Assembly (NCBI GenBank): GCA_963784135.1
Contig: CAWAQG010000003.1
Span: 248,001 to 312,000, forward strand
DNA length: 64,000 bases
Direction of reading: 5' to 3'
DNA from: JADFXI01 sp963784135
Lineage (GTDB): Bacteria; Nitrospirota; Thermodesulfovibrionia; Thermodesulfovibrionales; Dissulfurispiraceae
Shown here one piece after another: positions 28,846 to 38,012 of the stretch (position 1 is its first letter; each line of letters starts with the position of its first letter). Below the pieces are notes generated by a model. The model had not been told where the DNA came from. It did not search any database and saw only the letters and a program-made list of their open reading frames with translations. The translations under genes and the position numbers were made by a program.

Positions 28846-29232
28846 TCACTTTTTCAGGTTCCGCAAAATTTGTGCAAATTCGTTTTTGCCCACCTTACCG
28901 GTGGCAAGGGTAATCATGGCATCATATAACATGTCATTTGGATCATCAATGGTGTTTCCGTTCATCTCCAGGAAAACCAGTGCAGACGCAAGTGCTGTTC
29001 TCTTATTGCCATCTACGAAAGGGTGGTTTTGTGAGAGATGGAAAACATAGGCTGCTGCCATTTCGAAGATATCCGCATGGAGGAACTGATCTGAAAATGA
29101 TGCGTATGGCATAGCAACTGCTGAACTCAGCAAATCGATATCCCTTATTCCCTCTCCGCCTCCGTAACGCTGAATCTGATCTGCGTGAATCTTAATCACT
29201 TCGGCGAGCGTAAGAAAAACAGGCGCTCTCAT
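28846..29232 (-). CDS. Death-on-curing (Doc/Fic-fold) toxin
   Basis: This 128-residue Doc-family protein has the catalytic motif HPFVDGNKRTA, preceded by YGGGEGIRDIDLLSSAV. Doc kinases phosphorylate EF-Tu and stop translation; the motif is intact. It starts directly after the antitoxin stop (TAG then ATG with no gap), so translation is coupled. The partner is an AbrB-type protein instead of the classical Phd. Confidence 0.9.
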   Translation of the reverse strand: MRAPVFLTLAEVIKIHADQIQRYGGGEGIRDIDLLSSAVAMPYASFSDQFLHADIFEMAAAYVFHLSQNHPFVDGNKRTALASALVFLEMNGNTIDDPNDMLYDAMITLATGKVGKNEFAQILRNLKK

Positions 29233-29460
29233 CTATTGGGCAAGTTTCCTGAGAGTTGTTTCATGCCTCTTGTTTACTTTCTCAAGCGCTGCCTTGAACC
29301 TCTTCTCCCTCTTATTATCCTTTACCGGAGAAATTATCAGGTTTTGGCCGTCTGTAGTGATTTCAAGCGGCGTATCCATATCAACCTTCAAAAGGTCAAG
29401 GATAGGTTTGTCTATTATCAGCGCTGCGCTATTGCCGTGCGAAACGAGCTTTTTAAGCAT
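29233..29460 (-). CDS. AbrB/MazE-type antitoxin
   Basis: From ATG 29460 the protein reads MLKKLVSHGNSAALIIDKPI, a swapped-hairpin AbrB DNA-binding fold of MazE type, followed by a charged tail that would wrap the toxin. A Shine-Dalgarno (AAGGAGGA) supports this start; an upstream ATG at 29505 would add 15 unlike residues. Its role is to neutralise the downstream Doc toxin and to repress the operon through the dyad at 29479-29496. Confidence 0.82.
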   Translation of the reverse strand: MLKKLVSHGNSAALIIDKPILDLLKVDMDTPLEITTDGQNLIISPVKDNKREKRFKAALEKVNKRHETTLRKLAQ

Positions 29461-29477
29461 AGACAGCTCCTCCTTTC

Positions 29478-29505
29478 TGTATACACATTGTATCACCAAT
29501 AGCAA
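29478..29505 (-). promoter_or_regulatory. Promoter and operator dyad of the AbrB-Doc operon
   Basis: On the minus strand TTGCTA (29505-29500) and TATACA (29483-29478) are 16 nt apart. GTGATACA and TGTATAC form an inverted repeat over the -10, suitable for antitoxin autorepression. IS copy 1 with its target duplication begins only 11 nt upstream, leaving this promoter intact. Confidence 0.5.
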
Positions 29506-29532
29506 TCTCCGTCAAACATCCGACTTGCCTCG

Positions 29533-30900
29533 TGTGGCGAGCAGATAAACTGTCCGTATCTGTAGCACATAAACTGTCCGGATAAAATATATGGATAGCA
29601 AGGGGGCTATCCATGAAACGTTCGGCAGTGTTGCAGGAGGTACGGAAGATGAGATTTGAAGAAAGCTATGAGGGTTGGATACGAGGTCGATTAACGCAGG
29701 AAGAAGCAGCAACGCTTCTGGGTGTGTGCGATAGGACATTTAGAAGATATATGTTGAGGTATGAAGATACGGGCCTGGAGGGCCTTATAGATAAGCGTTT
29801 AGGGCAAATATCTCATAAACGTGCGCCTGTTGATGAAGTAGTCGCACTATCGGATCTTTATAGCAATCGCTTTTGTGGTTTCAATGTCAAACATTTTTAT
29901 AGCTGGTACCGGCGTGCTTATCAAGGGACCAGAAGCTACACATGGGTCAAGAACACCCTCCAGGAAAAGGGATTGGTACCGAAGGCAGCACAGAAAGGTA
30001 CACACAGGAAAAAGCGTACAAGGGCACCTTATACCGGTATGATGCTGCACCAGGATGGTTCCAAACATCAGTGGGTTGAAGGAAAATACTGGGATCTAAT
30101 CGTAACTATGGATGATGCCACGAGTGAACACTACTCGATGTTTTTTGTGCAGGAGGAAGGCACTCAAAGCAGCTTTCAAGGGGTAAAAGAAGTTATTGAG
30201 CAACACGGATTGTTTGCTTCGTTGTATACGGATCGTGGAAGTCACTACTGGCATACACCTGAGGCCGGAGGGAAAGTGGACAAATCAAATCTTACCCAGT
30301 TCGGTCGTGCAATGAGCCAACTTGGAATTAAGATGATTGCTGCGTATTCTCCTGAGGCCAGGGGTCGTTCTGAGCGAGCCTTCGAAACTCATCAAGACCG
30401 CCTCGTCAAGGAGCTTGCAATGGCGGGCATTACTGAGATGAAGCAGGCCAATGATTATCTTGCCAGTACTTATATGCCAGCCCATAATGCCGAGTTCACT
30501 GTTGTCCCGCAGGAACCACAGAGCGTATTCGTGACTTGGGCAGGCACTGCCTTGGAAGACATCCTATGCGAACAGTATGACCGCACCGTAGGCAACGACA
30601 ACTGTGTAAAGTTCGATGGGCTAAAACTTCAGATCCCGCCAAATCAATATCGCTGCCACTACGTTAAGGTCGAAGTTCGCGTCCATCGTTATCCGGATGG
30701 TGGCCTTGCTATATTCCATGGACCGAGAAAACTGGCGGTCTTTGACCCTAAAGGAAAGGAGATTGCAAAGTGCTCACATGCAGCGGCATGAGACTCAATA
30801 AAACTGACATCGGTGGCCTGCCATGTTCCATGCGCAGCCACCCTGCAGAACCGGACAGTTTATTTGCTCTAAAACCGGACAACTCTATTTGTTGACAACA
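29533..30900 (+). mobile_element. ISNCY/ISDol1-type insertion sequence, copy 1 (1368 bp)
   Basis: The ends are TGTGGCGAGC.. and ..TTGTTGACAACA. Both inner ends carry TGTCCG words in inverted orientation (imperfect terminal repeats, 5'-TGT). The element is flanked by a perfect 17-bp target duplication (29516-29532 and 30901-30917, beginning ACATCCGACT). One transposase gene fills it. It is nearly identical to copy 2, so at least one insertion is recent. Length, TGT ends and the long duplication recall the IS1202/ISDol1 group. Confidence 0.9.
29613..30791 (+). CDS. ISNCY-family DDE transposase (copy 1)
   Basis: The transposase has 392 residues. The N-terminal HTH (LTQEEAATLLGVCDRTFRRY) is followed by an integrase-like core with HQDGS (first D), YTDRGSHYWHTPEAGGKVD (second D) and EARGRSERAF (E). 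These match ISDol1-type transposases I know as 'ISNCY family'. A GGAGG-like sequence and ATG follow the left end by 80 nt. The frame is intact, so the element may be active. Confidence 0.92.
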   Translation: MKRSAVLQEVRKMRFEESYEGWIRGRLTQEEAATLLGVCDRTFRRYMLRYEDTGLEGLIDKRLGQISHKRAPVDEVVALSDLYSNRFCGFNVKHFYSWYRRAYQGTRSYTWVKNTLQEKGLVPKAAQKGTHRKKRTRAPYTGMMLHQDGSKHQWVEGKYWDLIVTMDDATSEHYSMFFVQEEGTQSSFQGVKEVIEQHGLFASLYTDRGSHYWHTPEAGGKVDKSNLTQFGRAMSQLGIKMIAAYSPEARGRSERAFETHQDRLVKELAMAGITEMKQANDYLASTYMPAHNAEFTVVPQEPQSVFVTWAGTALEDILCEQYDRTVGNDNCVKFDGLKLQIPPNQYRCHYVKVEVRVHRYPDGGLAIFHGPRKLAVFDPKGKEIAKCSHAAA

Positions 30901-30907
30901 ACATCCG

Positions 30908-31030
30908 ACTTGCCTCGCATAATAATCACGTCGAAATAGTTCCGCCATTCACAGACCGAACAACATGAAAACCCACATTGCAAAACCCCTTTCTCGTCAT
31001 TGAGAACGAAGTGAAGCAATCTCAGCCCTT
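30908..31030. repeat. Dispersed repeat unit and REP-like sequence beside IS copy 1
   Basis: Unit 30908-30936 (CTTGCCTCGCATAATAAT..) is the third copy of the 28-nt repeat found at 10492-10556; the IS target duplication includes its first bases. Further on, CTCGTCATTGAGAACGAAG..GCAATCTC (about 30992-31022) is the common intergenic CGTCATTG/GCAATCTC motif. No gene lies between 30901 and 31048. Confidence 0.5.
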
Positions 31031-31048
31031 GAAACTCTTCAAGGGATA

Positions 31049-32419
31049 TTAGGGTCTGGTTGTATCACCGCTGTCTTTGGGGAAGACAAAATAGAAGTTG
31101 TTGCCGTATTGGGTCGCCTCATATCCGACAACGCCTCCATGAATTTCGACTGCATTTTTTACAAAAGTAAGGCCGTGTCCCGTGCCGGGCTTGCCGTCCG
31201 CATTGGAGCCCCGATATCCCTCCTCAAAAATTTTTTCACGCTCATTCGGGTCTATATGAGGCCCCGTGCTGAAAACATTGTATTTTACCCCGTCTCTGCC
31301 GGGCCCGAAATAATCTCTGATAATTTCACGGCCATACGCGATATATTTTTTTCTTTCTCCGCTGCCGGTAACAATTTCCCGGGTATACTTGAGCGCATTT
31401 GAAAAAAGATTTGCGTATACTTGCGTAACGAGCCCCACATCCACAACGCTTATGACCTCCTCGCTGGGAAGACCGCTGAATTTATCGTCGATATCGATGC
31501 CCATCGCCCTGAACTGGTCGACAAACCGCTCAAGCTGCGGCAGGACAACATCCTGCCTGATATTGCAGGGAGTGGTGCGCAGAGTAAGCCGTCCCTGGTC
31601 AAAATGGCTCCTCCGCAGCAAGGTCTCAAGGAAAAGACTCATGTTCCTGTAATGCTCTTCGATGTTTTCGAACTCCTCGGTCAGTCCCTGGTTCACGTTC
31701 ATGAGTTCTTCAAGCACGCGCTCCATATAGGCCTTGTCGCAGGGCACATCAACCAGCAGTCTGCAAAAGAACTGCTCTATTTCCTTGTTCTTTGTAATCT
31801 TGCCCTTCAGCCGTCTCAGGAAAAGTTTATACACCATATTGGGAACTATAATGTTATGCTCGATATCGGCAACGAGGGACTTGATGAACTTCAGGTGCTC
31901 AATGTTTTTCTCGACAAGAAAACGGTTGTGAATATTAAAACCGATCCTGTTGGCATATTTTTCGAAAAAAAGCTCGCGGTGGGGGTCAACGCCTGCATCG
32001 GGATAAATTTCGAGAAGTCCGAGCACATTGTCCTTCGTTTTAAAAGGCAGTTGGTCAATAAGGAATTCTTTCCCCCGGATAGTCAGCGCCAGGCTGGAGC
32101 TTTCGGTATGATAGGGACGTTCGCCCGGCTGCAGGAAAGGGGGCGGCGCTGTATGCAGCGGCTCTCCGTCCTCCTCGGTTTTGGCGACGAGCGCCAAACC
32201 ATTCATTTTGGGTTCTATTACATAAAACCTGGCTTCCAGGCCGAAGAAGGCCTTTGGGATGGCGGTGCAGAGGCAATAAAAATCCTCGATGTCGTCAAAC
32301 TCCTGGGCCAGATCAAAAAATGCCGCCAAAGCATTGCTTTCCGTCTGGGAAAAGTTATAGGAACGGAAATCATTCTTCTTACTCTCGATGCGCTCCAGAA
32401 TGTAGCTGCACTTTGCCAT
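31049..32419 (-). CDS. Sensor histidine kinase, cytoplasmic, GAF-like N-terminus
   Basis: The 456-residue protein lacks membrane segments. Residues 40-160 resemble a GAF-type sensing domain (GLALVAKTEEDGEPLH). An H-box-like ADIEHNIIVPN lies near residue 190. The HATPase domain shows the N-box VYANLFSNALKYTRE, a G1-like NVFSTGPHI and the G2 region GTGHGLTFVKNAVEIHGG. It probably phosphorylates a stand-alone regulator such as that at 26586, but no link is proved. It lies 75 nt downstream of mutS2 on the same strand. Confidence 0.82.
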   Translation of the reverse strand: MAKCSYILERIESKKNDFRSYNFSQTESNALAAFFDLAQEFDDIEDFYCLCTAIPKAFFGLEARFYVIEPKMNGLALVAKTEEDGEPLHTAPPPFLQPGERPYHTESSSLALTIRGKEFLIDQLPFKTKDNVLGLLEIYPDAGVDPHRELFFEKYANRIGFNIHNRFLVEKNIEHLKFIKSLVADIEHNIIVPNMVYKLFLRRLKGKITKNKEIEQFFCRLLVDVPCDKAYMERVLEELMNVNQGLTEEFENIEEHYRNMSLFLETLLRRSHFDQGRLTLRTTPCNIRQDVVLPQLERFVDQFRAMGIDIDDKFSGLPSEEVISVVDVGLVTQVYANLFSNALKYTREIVTGSGERKKYIAYGREIIRDYFGPGRDGVKYNVFSTGPHIDPNEREKIFEEGYRGSNADGKPGTGHGLTFVKNAVEIHGGVVGYEATQYGNNFYFVFPKDSGDTTRP

Positions 32420-32494
32420 GAGCTTTGTCCCTTCCTGGAAAAATTAACTTATGTTACTATAATTAGAACAGAAAAAAACAACTAATTTACAGTG

Positions 32495-34906
32495 CTACGC
32501 CATCGTCAATATGGTCACTCCGTTGCCTCCTTCTCCCGGCCCGCCCTTTCTGAAACCCTTCACAAGCGGGTGGCGCTCAACATGCTCCCTTACCGCCTTA
32601 AGCAGGATTCCAGCTCCGATGCCGTGGACAACAGTGACCTCGCTGAATCCGGCAAGGGAAGCGTGATTGAGAAATGATTCAAGCAGCGAGAGCGCTTCGT
32701 CAACCCTCTTACCCACAAGAACGATTCGTGAAACAGCCTCATCGTCGGGCTTCCGGACGATTACCGGAGCCTGCCGCACCGTTGCCTGTTTGCCCCGGCG
32801 GTATTCTATGTCTGATGCGGGCACCTCGACCTCTTTGCCCGCGGCTTTTACCTTGATGCGCTCATGCTTTAAATTGATTTCCACAACGGGTGCGTCAGCG
32901 GCCAGTGATTTAACATATACCACGTCGCCTTCCATAATCTCATCTATCGAAGGTGCGCCGGCGTCTGCAGCGCCTTCGTATTCCCTTATTTTCCCGGCAA
33001 GGCCCTCCTGTGCCAGTTCAGCCTGTTTGATTGCCTCGCGGCTTTTCTCCCTGTCCATCTTCCTGGCCTCTTCGAGCAGGGCATGCATCTCTCTTTTCGA
33101 CTTCGCAACAATCTCAGCCGCCTCGCGATACGCATTTGCGAGCAACTGTTTCTGCCGGGATTCCGCCTCAGATAATGCGATGCCGAGGGCCCTGTTCCTG
33201 TCCTCTATTTCCATCCGCTCCCCGGCTATCTCATCCAGCGCCTTTTCATAGCGCTCCCTCTTTTGACTCAGGTCGGTTATAAGATCGTCAAATTCCCCTT
33301 TCATACCGCCGAGCAGCGCCTTTGCCGAGTCGACGATACTGTCAGGCAGTCCGTATCGCCGCGCTATTTCGAGAGCGTGCGACTGCCCCGGCTCACCTAT
33401 CCTTAACCTGTACAGGGGAGTCAGGGCTTTCTGATCGAATTCCATAGAGGCGTTCTCCATGCCTTCTGTCCTGTATACAAATCCTTTTATGTCCGTAAGG
33501 TGGGTCGTTGCAAAAACAAGCGCCCTGCTTTCCCTCAATTCTTTTAAGACAGCGCATGCGAGGGCGCCCCCCTCGTCAGGGTCGGTCCCGGTGCCGAGTT
33601 CGTCAATCAGCACGAGCGCCCTTGCATCAGCCGCTTTCAGTATTTTGGAAATATTAGACATGTGCGCTGAAAAAGTGGAAAGATTGTTTTCGATAGATTG
33701 TTCGTCCCCGATGTCGATCAGCAGCTTGTCAAACAGCGGGAAACTGGAGGCCGAATCAGCAGGCACAGGCATGCCGGTCAGCGCCATGAGCTGAAGCAGG
33801 CCTATTGTTTTAATGGCAATGGTTTTCCCCCCTGCATTGGAACCGGTGATGACCATTACCGTGCAGCCGCCCCCAAGAGCGACATTGAGAGGAACAACCT
33901 CGTGCTGAACACCGGAGCGTTGAAGGGCCATCATCAGAAGCGGATGACGCGCGTTCACCAGGCTCAGACCGCCCGACTCGTTGATCAGGGGGACTTGCAT
34001 GCGGAACATGTCGGCGAACCTTGCGATACAATGCACGGCATCAATGTAAACAACAATGCGATATTGGGCATCAATGTCACCGGCAGCCGCCCGGATACTG
34101 GAGCTTATATTTCTCAAAATGCGTATCTCTTCGGATTTTTGCGCGGCAACAAGGTTTTCAAGCTCATTGGACAGGTTGATTATCGACAACGGCTCTATAA
34201 AGGCCGTCTCTCCTGATTTCGAGACATCATGCACGACGCCCTGCACCTGCCCCTTGGAATCCATCCTTACCGGAATTACCCACCTGCCTGACCTGTTGGT
34301 AATAAAATCATCCTGCAAAAAGACGCTTACATCTCCATCCCTAACTATTTCCTCAAGCTTTTTTCGTATCCTGCTTTCAAGCCTGCGTATCCGCCCCCGA
34401 AGCTCGGCCAGTTCCGGGGAGGCGCTGTCAAGGATGTTGCCCTCACTGTCAATCGACCGCTCCAGAACGCGGAGGATATCAGGAAAACCATTCAGCGCAT
34501 CTGCCAGTCCATTCAGCTGGAAGAGGCCCTCATGCTGCCTTATCTGAGAAGCGATAGCGCTTATATTGTCCAGAACAGGTACAAATTCGGCGAGTTCCAT
34601 TGCTTCGAGCACCGCGCCTTCAGGTGCAACCCTTGCAAGCAGCGGTCCGATATCGGAAAACGGGAGTATCGAGAGCGTCCCGCCCCCGTCATATATCCTC
34701 ATAATCTCGCTGGTTTGGCCGAGTCTTTTTTCAATAGCGCCCCTGTCGGCCAGAGGATACATGGCGAGCACAGCCTTGCGCGACGCCTCACTGTGGGCAA
34801 AGTCGGCGATTATACCGAGCAGTTTGTTGAATTCAAGAAGACTGAGGGAGAAGAAATCATCCGGTCCATTCTTCAGCAATAGATCTACTCCGGCCTGCTT
34901 ATGCAA
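32495..34906 (-). CDS. mutS2: Endonuclease MutS2
   Basis: MutS2 (803 residues) acts against recombination and on stalled or collided ribosomes in studied species. It has MutS core domains III-V without the mismatch-reading domain I, Walker A TGSNAGGKT, ALVLIDELGTGTDPDEGGAL (Walker B/D loop), a long coiled coil (about 520-620) and a C-terminal Smr domain with VVHGIGAG. The Smr LRG motif reads VLVGKRVDEAL instead of the usual DLRG, which may lower nuclease activity. The start overlaps the holin-like gene by 22 nt. Confidence 0.93.
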   Translation of the reverse strand: MHKQAGVDLLLKNGPDDFFSLSLLEFNKLLGIIADFAHSEASRKAVLAMYPLADRGAIEKRLGQTSEIMRIYDGGGTLSILPFSDIGPLLARVAPEGAVLEAMELAEFVPVLDNISAIASQIRQHEGLFQLNGLADALNGFPDILRVLERSIDSEGNILDSASPELAELRGRIRRLESRIRKKLEEIVRDGDVSVFLQDDFITNRSGRWVIPVRMDSKGQVQGVVHDVSKSGETAFIEPLSIINLSNELENLVAAQKSEEIRILRNISSSIRAAAGDIDAQYRIVVYIDAVHCIARFADMFRMQVPLINESGGLSLVNARHPLLMMALQRSGVQHEVVPLNVALGGGCTVMVITGSNAGGKTIAIKTIGLLQLMALTGMPVPADSASSFPLFDKLLIDIGDEQSIENNLSTFSAHMSNISKILKAADARALVLIDELGTGTDPDEGGALACAVLKELRESRALVFATTHLTDIKGFVYRTEGMENASMEFDQKALTPLYRLRIGEPGQSHALEIARRYGLPDSIVDSAKALLGGMKGEFDDLITDLSQKRERYEKALDEIAGERMEIEDRNRALGIALSEAESRQKQLLANAYREAAEIVAKSKREMHALLEEARKMDREKSREAIKQAELAQEGLAGKIREYEGAADAGAPSIDEIMEGDVVYVKSLAADAPVVEINLKHERIKVKAAGKEVEVPASDIEYRRGKQATVRQAPVIVRKPDDEAVSRIVLVGKRVDEALSLLESFLNHASLAGFSEVTVVHGIGAGILLKAVREHVERHPLVKGFRKGGPGEGGNGVTILTMA

Positions 34907-35241
34907 GACAGTATCATATTAATAAGGCTGATAACCAGAGCACCCCATAAGGCAGGCCAGAAACCGGCAACCGCGAAACCAAGATCGAGGGCCTTTGATG
35001 CTGCGCTCGTAAGCCAGAGCATAAAGGCGTTCAATACAAAAATAAAAAGTCCCAGCGTCAAAATAACAACCGGGAACGAAAGGAATTTCAGTACCGGCCG
35101 CACAAAAGCATTCAACAGGCCGAAAACGAGCGCAACGAGCAGCAGCCCGTACCAGGGCCCGCTATAGGTAATCCCGGAAATAACTTTGGCAGCCGTCCAG
35201 AGCGCAATGGTGTTGATGAGCAGATTCAAGACAAAATTCAT
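34885..35241 (-). CDS. Phage-holin-family / YvlD-like small membrane protein
   Basis: This 118-residue protein has four membrane segments (LINTIALWTAAKVISG, LLLVALVFGLLNAFVRP, ILTLGLFIFVLNAFMLWL, LWGALVISLINMIL). NAFVRPVLKFLSFPV is the signature of the holin superfamily IV / YvlD group. These are mostly chromosomal and unrelated to lysis. No phage genes are near. Confidence 0.85.
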   Translation of the reverse strand: MNFVLNLLINTIALWTAAKVISGITYSGPWYGLLLVALVFGLLNAFVRPVLKFLSFPVVILTLGLFIFVLNAFMLWLTSAASKALDLGFAVAGFWPALWGALVISLINMILSCISRPE

Positions 35242-35314
35242 AGCATCTCCCGAACAGCGATATGCCTGAATTATAGCAGATTTAAGAGGCTTATAATATC
35301 CCCAATTTCTTCTC

Positions 35315-35344
35315 TTGCATTGCCGCTGACAGAGCGCTTATAAT
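35315..35344 (+). promoter_or_regulatory. Promoter for a leaderless M16 peptidase mRNA
   Basis: TTGCAT (35315-35320) and TATAAT (35339-35344) are 18 nt apart. The expected RNA start, 7 nt after the -10, falls on the A of ATG 35351. No Shine-Dalgarno is present between them. Confidence 0.6.
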
Positions 35345-35350
35345 TAAAAA

Positions 35351-38008
35351 ATGCGGCACATTGTTATGCGATTTGCAGTGATACTATTCTCCCTTCTGAC
35401 TCTCGCGGCGCCTGTGCGCTCTGATCAGGATTCCGGCGTGCTCCGGGCCACCCTGAAGAACGGCCTTCGGGTGGTAATCGTGCGAAACACTCTCGCTCCT
35501 GTGGTCACTACGGAAATTAACTATCTTGTGGGGGCCAATGAGACCCCGGCGGGCTTTCCGGGTATGGCCCATGCCACGGAGCATATGATGTTCCGCGGCA
35601 GTTCCGGACTTTCGGCAGACCAGATCGCAGGAATTACCGCGGCAATGGGCGGCGATTTTGGCGCCGATACCCAGCAGACTCTTACCCAGTATTCCTTCAC
35701 CGTGCCTTCCGACGACCTTTCTATTGCCCTCCACATGGAGGCAATCCGCATGCAAAGCCTTCTCGCGGACGAGAAACTCTGGGAACAGGAGCGCGGGGCG
35801 ATCGAGCAGGAAGTGGCTCAGGACCTGTCTAATCCCACGTATATCTTCTACACAAAGCTTCTGGAGCGGATGTTCGCCGGCACACCCTATTCCCATGATC
35901 CACTCGGCACACGTCCTTCCTTTGACAAAACTACCGGCGCGATGCTGCGGGATTTTCACGAGGCATGGTACGTGCCGAATAACGCTATCCTGGTCATCAG
36001 CGGCGACGTGGAGCCGGAAAAGGCCCTCGGCGAGGTCAAGATGGTTTTTGAAGACATACCCTCCCGGCCTTTGCCGCAACGTCCCGAAATCAGGCTTCAG
36101 CCCATGAAACCCGACACGTTCACTTTAGATACCGACCTCCCTTACGGGCTCGCAGTGGTGGCCTATCGCCTGCCCGGTTTCGACAGCCCCGACTATGCTG
36201 CAAGCCAGGTACTTGCTGATGTGTTGGCCAGCCATAGGGCAGACCTTTATGCGCTCGTCCCTGAAGGCAAGGCCCTCGATGCAGACTTCAGCATGAACCC
36301 CTTGCCAAAGGCAGCCTCGGCATATTCCATGTTAGTTTTCCCACCAGGCGGCGATGGACCTGCTCTGATCAGGAAAGCAAAAGAAATTATCGCGGGATAT
36401 GTTAAGAAGGGCCTGCCCGCCGAACTGGTGGAGGCCGCAAAATACCGGGAGGCGGCGGAGGCCGAATTCGAGAAAAACTCAATATCCGGTCTCGCTATGG
36501 AATGGTCCCAGGCCCTCGCAGCGGAGGGACGGACCTCACCGGAAGACGATGTGGAGGCAATAAAAAAAGTGACGGTTGAGGACGTAAACCGCGTGGCGCG
36601 GACCTATCTTGTAAATGACACCGCCATCGAGGCTTTGCTTACGCCGAAACCCTCGGGAAAGCCTGTGTCCTCGAAGGGGTTCGGCGGCGAGGAATCATTC
36701 ATCCCCAAACACACAAAGCCTGTACACCTGCCGGAATGGGCGAAGAAGACAGAGGAGCCTCCGGCGGTGCCTGTATCCAATGTTAAGCCAACAGACATGC
36801 GGTTGCCAAACAACTTGCGTCTCATTGTCCAGCCGGTTGAGGCAAGTACGACAGTAAGCATCTACGGCAGGATAAAAAACAATCCCGGCATGCAGGAGCC
36901 TGATGGAAAGGACGGCGTCTCCATCGTTCTCGACAGCCTCTTTCCGTATGGGACTTCCACTCTGGACCGGCTGGCATTGAGAAAGGCTTTTGACGACATC
37001 GGAGCGGACGCCTCGGTGGGATCAAGTTTTTCCCTGCTGGTGACCAGTGATCATTTCGACAGGGGCGCGCAGTTGATAGCAGACAACCTGCTGCATCCCG
37101 CACTCCCTGAAACAGCTTTTGCAGTAGTGCAGGAGGAGACTAAGGGCATGCTCGCCGGAAAACTTCAGAGCCCTGACTACCTTAGAACGCACACCCTCAG
37201 AAAGGGACTTTATCCGGCAGGAGACCCTTTTTTACGGCAGGCAACTCCCGAAACAGTGGGCAGCCTGACGCTCGAAGACGTGAAGAAATATTACAAAAAT
37301 AATTACAGGCCCGACCTGACCACTATAGTTGTCATAGGCAAGGTCACCCCGGAAGAGGCCAGGTCAGTGATTGAAAAATACTTCGGCGGATGGAAGAGCG
37401 AAGGGCCCAAACCGGCCACAGAAGATCCTCCTGTCCCCCGCAACAGGCCGTCCTCTGCCGTAGTGCCGGATGCAAGCCGCGTGCAGGACAATGTTATACT
37501 CGCCGAGACCCTCGGCATTACACGTTCACATCCCGACTACTATAAACTGGAGATGGGCAACCATGTATTGTCAGGGGCCTTTTATGCCACGCGGCTCTAC
37601 CACGATCTGCGCGAGCAGGCAGGGCTGGTGTACTCAGTGGAATCCTTTATCCAGGCCAGGAAGAACCGCTCGCTCTTCGGGGTCTTTTATGCCTGCGACC
37701 CACCGAACGTGGACAAGGCGCGAGTTATGGTGCAGCACAATCTCCGCCTTATGCAGACAAAGCCCGTTTCATTCGCGGAATTAAAGAGAGCGAAAACACT
37801 TCTCATCCGGCAAATCCCTCTTTCGGAATCAAGCGTGGAGAGCATTGCATCAGGTCTCCTTGAGCGCTCGGTGGAGGGACTGCATCTGGACGAGCCTCTG
37901 CTTGCCGCCCGGCAGTACCTGAAGATCACAGCAAAAGAGATACGCGAAGCCTTTGCACGCTGGATACGCCCCAAAGGCTTCGCACAGGTCATCCAGGGAC
38001 CGCGTTAG
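35351..38008 (+). CDS. M16-family zinc metallopeptidase (two-domain, secreted)
   Basis: The 885-residue protein has a signal peptide (MRHIVMRFAVILFSLLTLAAPVRS). Two M16 halves follow, each with an active-like and a regulatory lobe. The first half has the inverted zinc motif HATEH (His74, Glu77, His78) with the downstream Glu in ERGAIEQEV. The second half (from about residue 490) lacks HxxEH, as usual for fused pitrilysin-like enzymes. It is presumably a periplasmic peptidase degrading peptides. A promoter lies directly at the start codon. It is convergent with the PIN/AbrB pair. Confidence 0.92.
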   Translation: MRHIVMRFAVILFSLLTLAAPVRSDQDSGVLRATLKNGLRVVIVRNTLAPVVTTEINYLVGANETPAGFPGMAHATEHMMFRGSSGLSADQIAGITAAMGGDFGADTQQTLTQYSFTVPSDDLSIALHMEAIRMQSLLADEKLWEQERGAIEQEVAQDLSNPTYIFYTKLLERMFAGTPYSHDPLGTRPSFDKTTGAMLRDFHEAWYVPNNAILVISGDVEPEKALGEVKMVFEDIPSRPLPQRPEIRLQPMKPDTFTLDTDLPYGLAVVAYRLPGFDSPDYAASQVLADVLASHRADLYALVPEGKALDADFSMNPLPKAASAYSMLVFPPGGDGPALIRKAKEIIAGYVKKGLPAELVEAAKYREAAEAEFEKNSISGLAMEWSQALAAEGRTSPEDDVEAIKKVTVEDVNRVARTYLVNDTAIEALLTPKPSGKPVSSKGFGGEESFIPKHTKPVHLPEWAKKTEEPPAVPVSNVKPTDMRLPNNLRLIVQPVEASTTVSIYGRIKNNPGMQEPDGKDGVSIVLDSLFPYGTSTLDRLALRKAFDDIGADASVGSSFSLLVTSDHFDRGAQLIADNLLHPALPETAFAVVQEETKGMLAGKLQSPDYLRTHTLRKGLYPAGDPFLRQATPETVGSLTLEDVKKYYKNNYRPDLTTIVVIGKVTPEEARSVIEKYFGGWKSEGPKPATEDPPVPRNRPSSAVVPDASRVQDNVILAETLGITRSHPDYYKLEMGNHVLSGAFYATRLYHDLREQAGLVYSVESFIQARKNRSLFGVFYACDPPNVDKARVMVQHNLRLMQTKPVSFAELKRAKTLLIRQIPLSESSVESIASGLLERSVEGLHLDEPLLAARQYLKITAKEIREAFARWIRPKGFAQVIQGPR

Positions 38009-38012
38009 GTAG

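Noticed and set aside
31421..32485. Long plus-strand open frame (354 codons) opposite the histidine kinase
   Set aside because: No domain signature; the minus-strand kinase has all HATPase boxes in order.
34885..35241. Prophage marker (holin)
   Set aside because: The four-helix YvlD-like family is mostly chromosomal and no phage structural, integrase or lysis genes are nearby.
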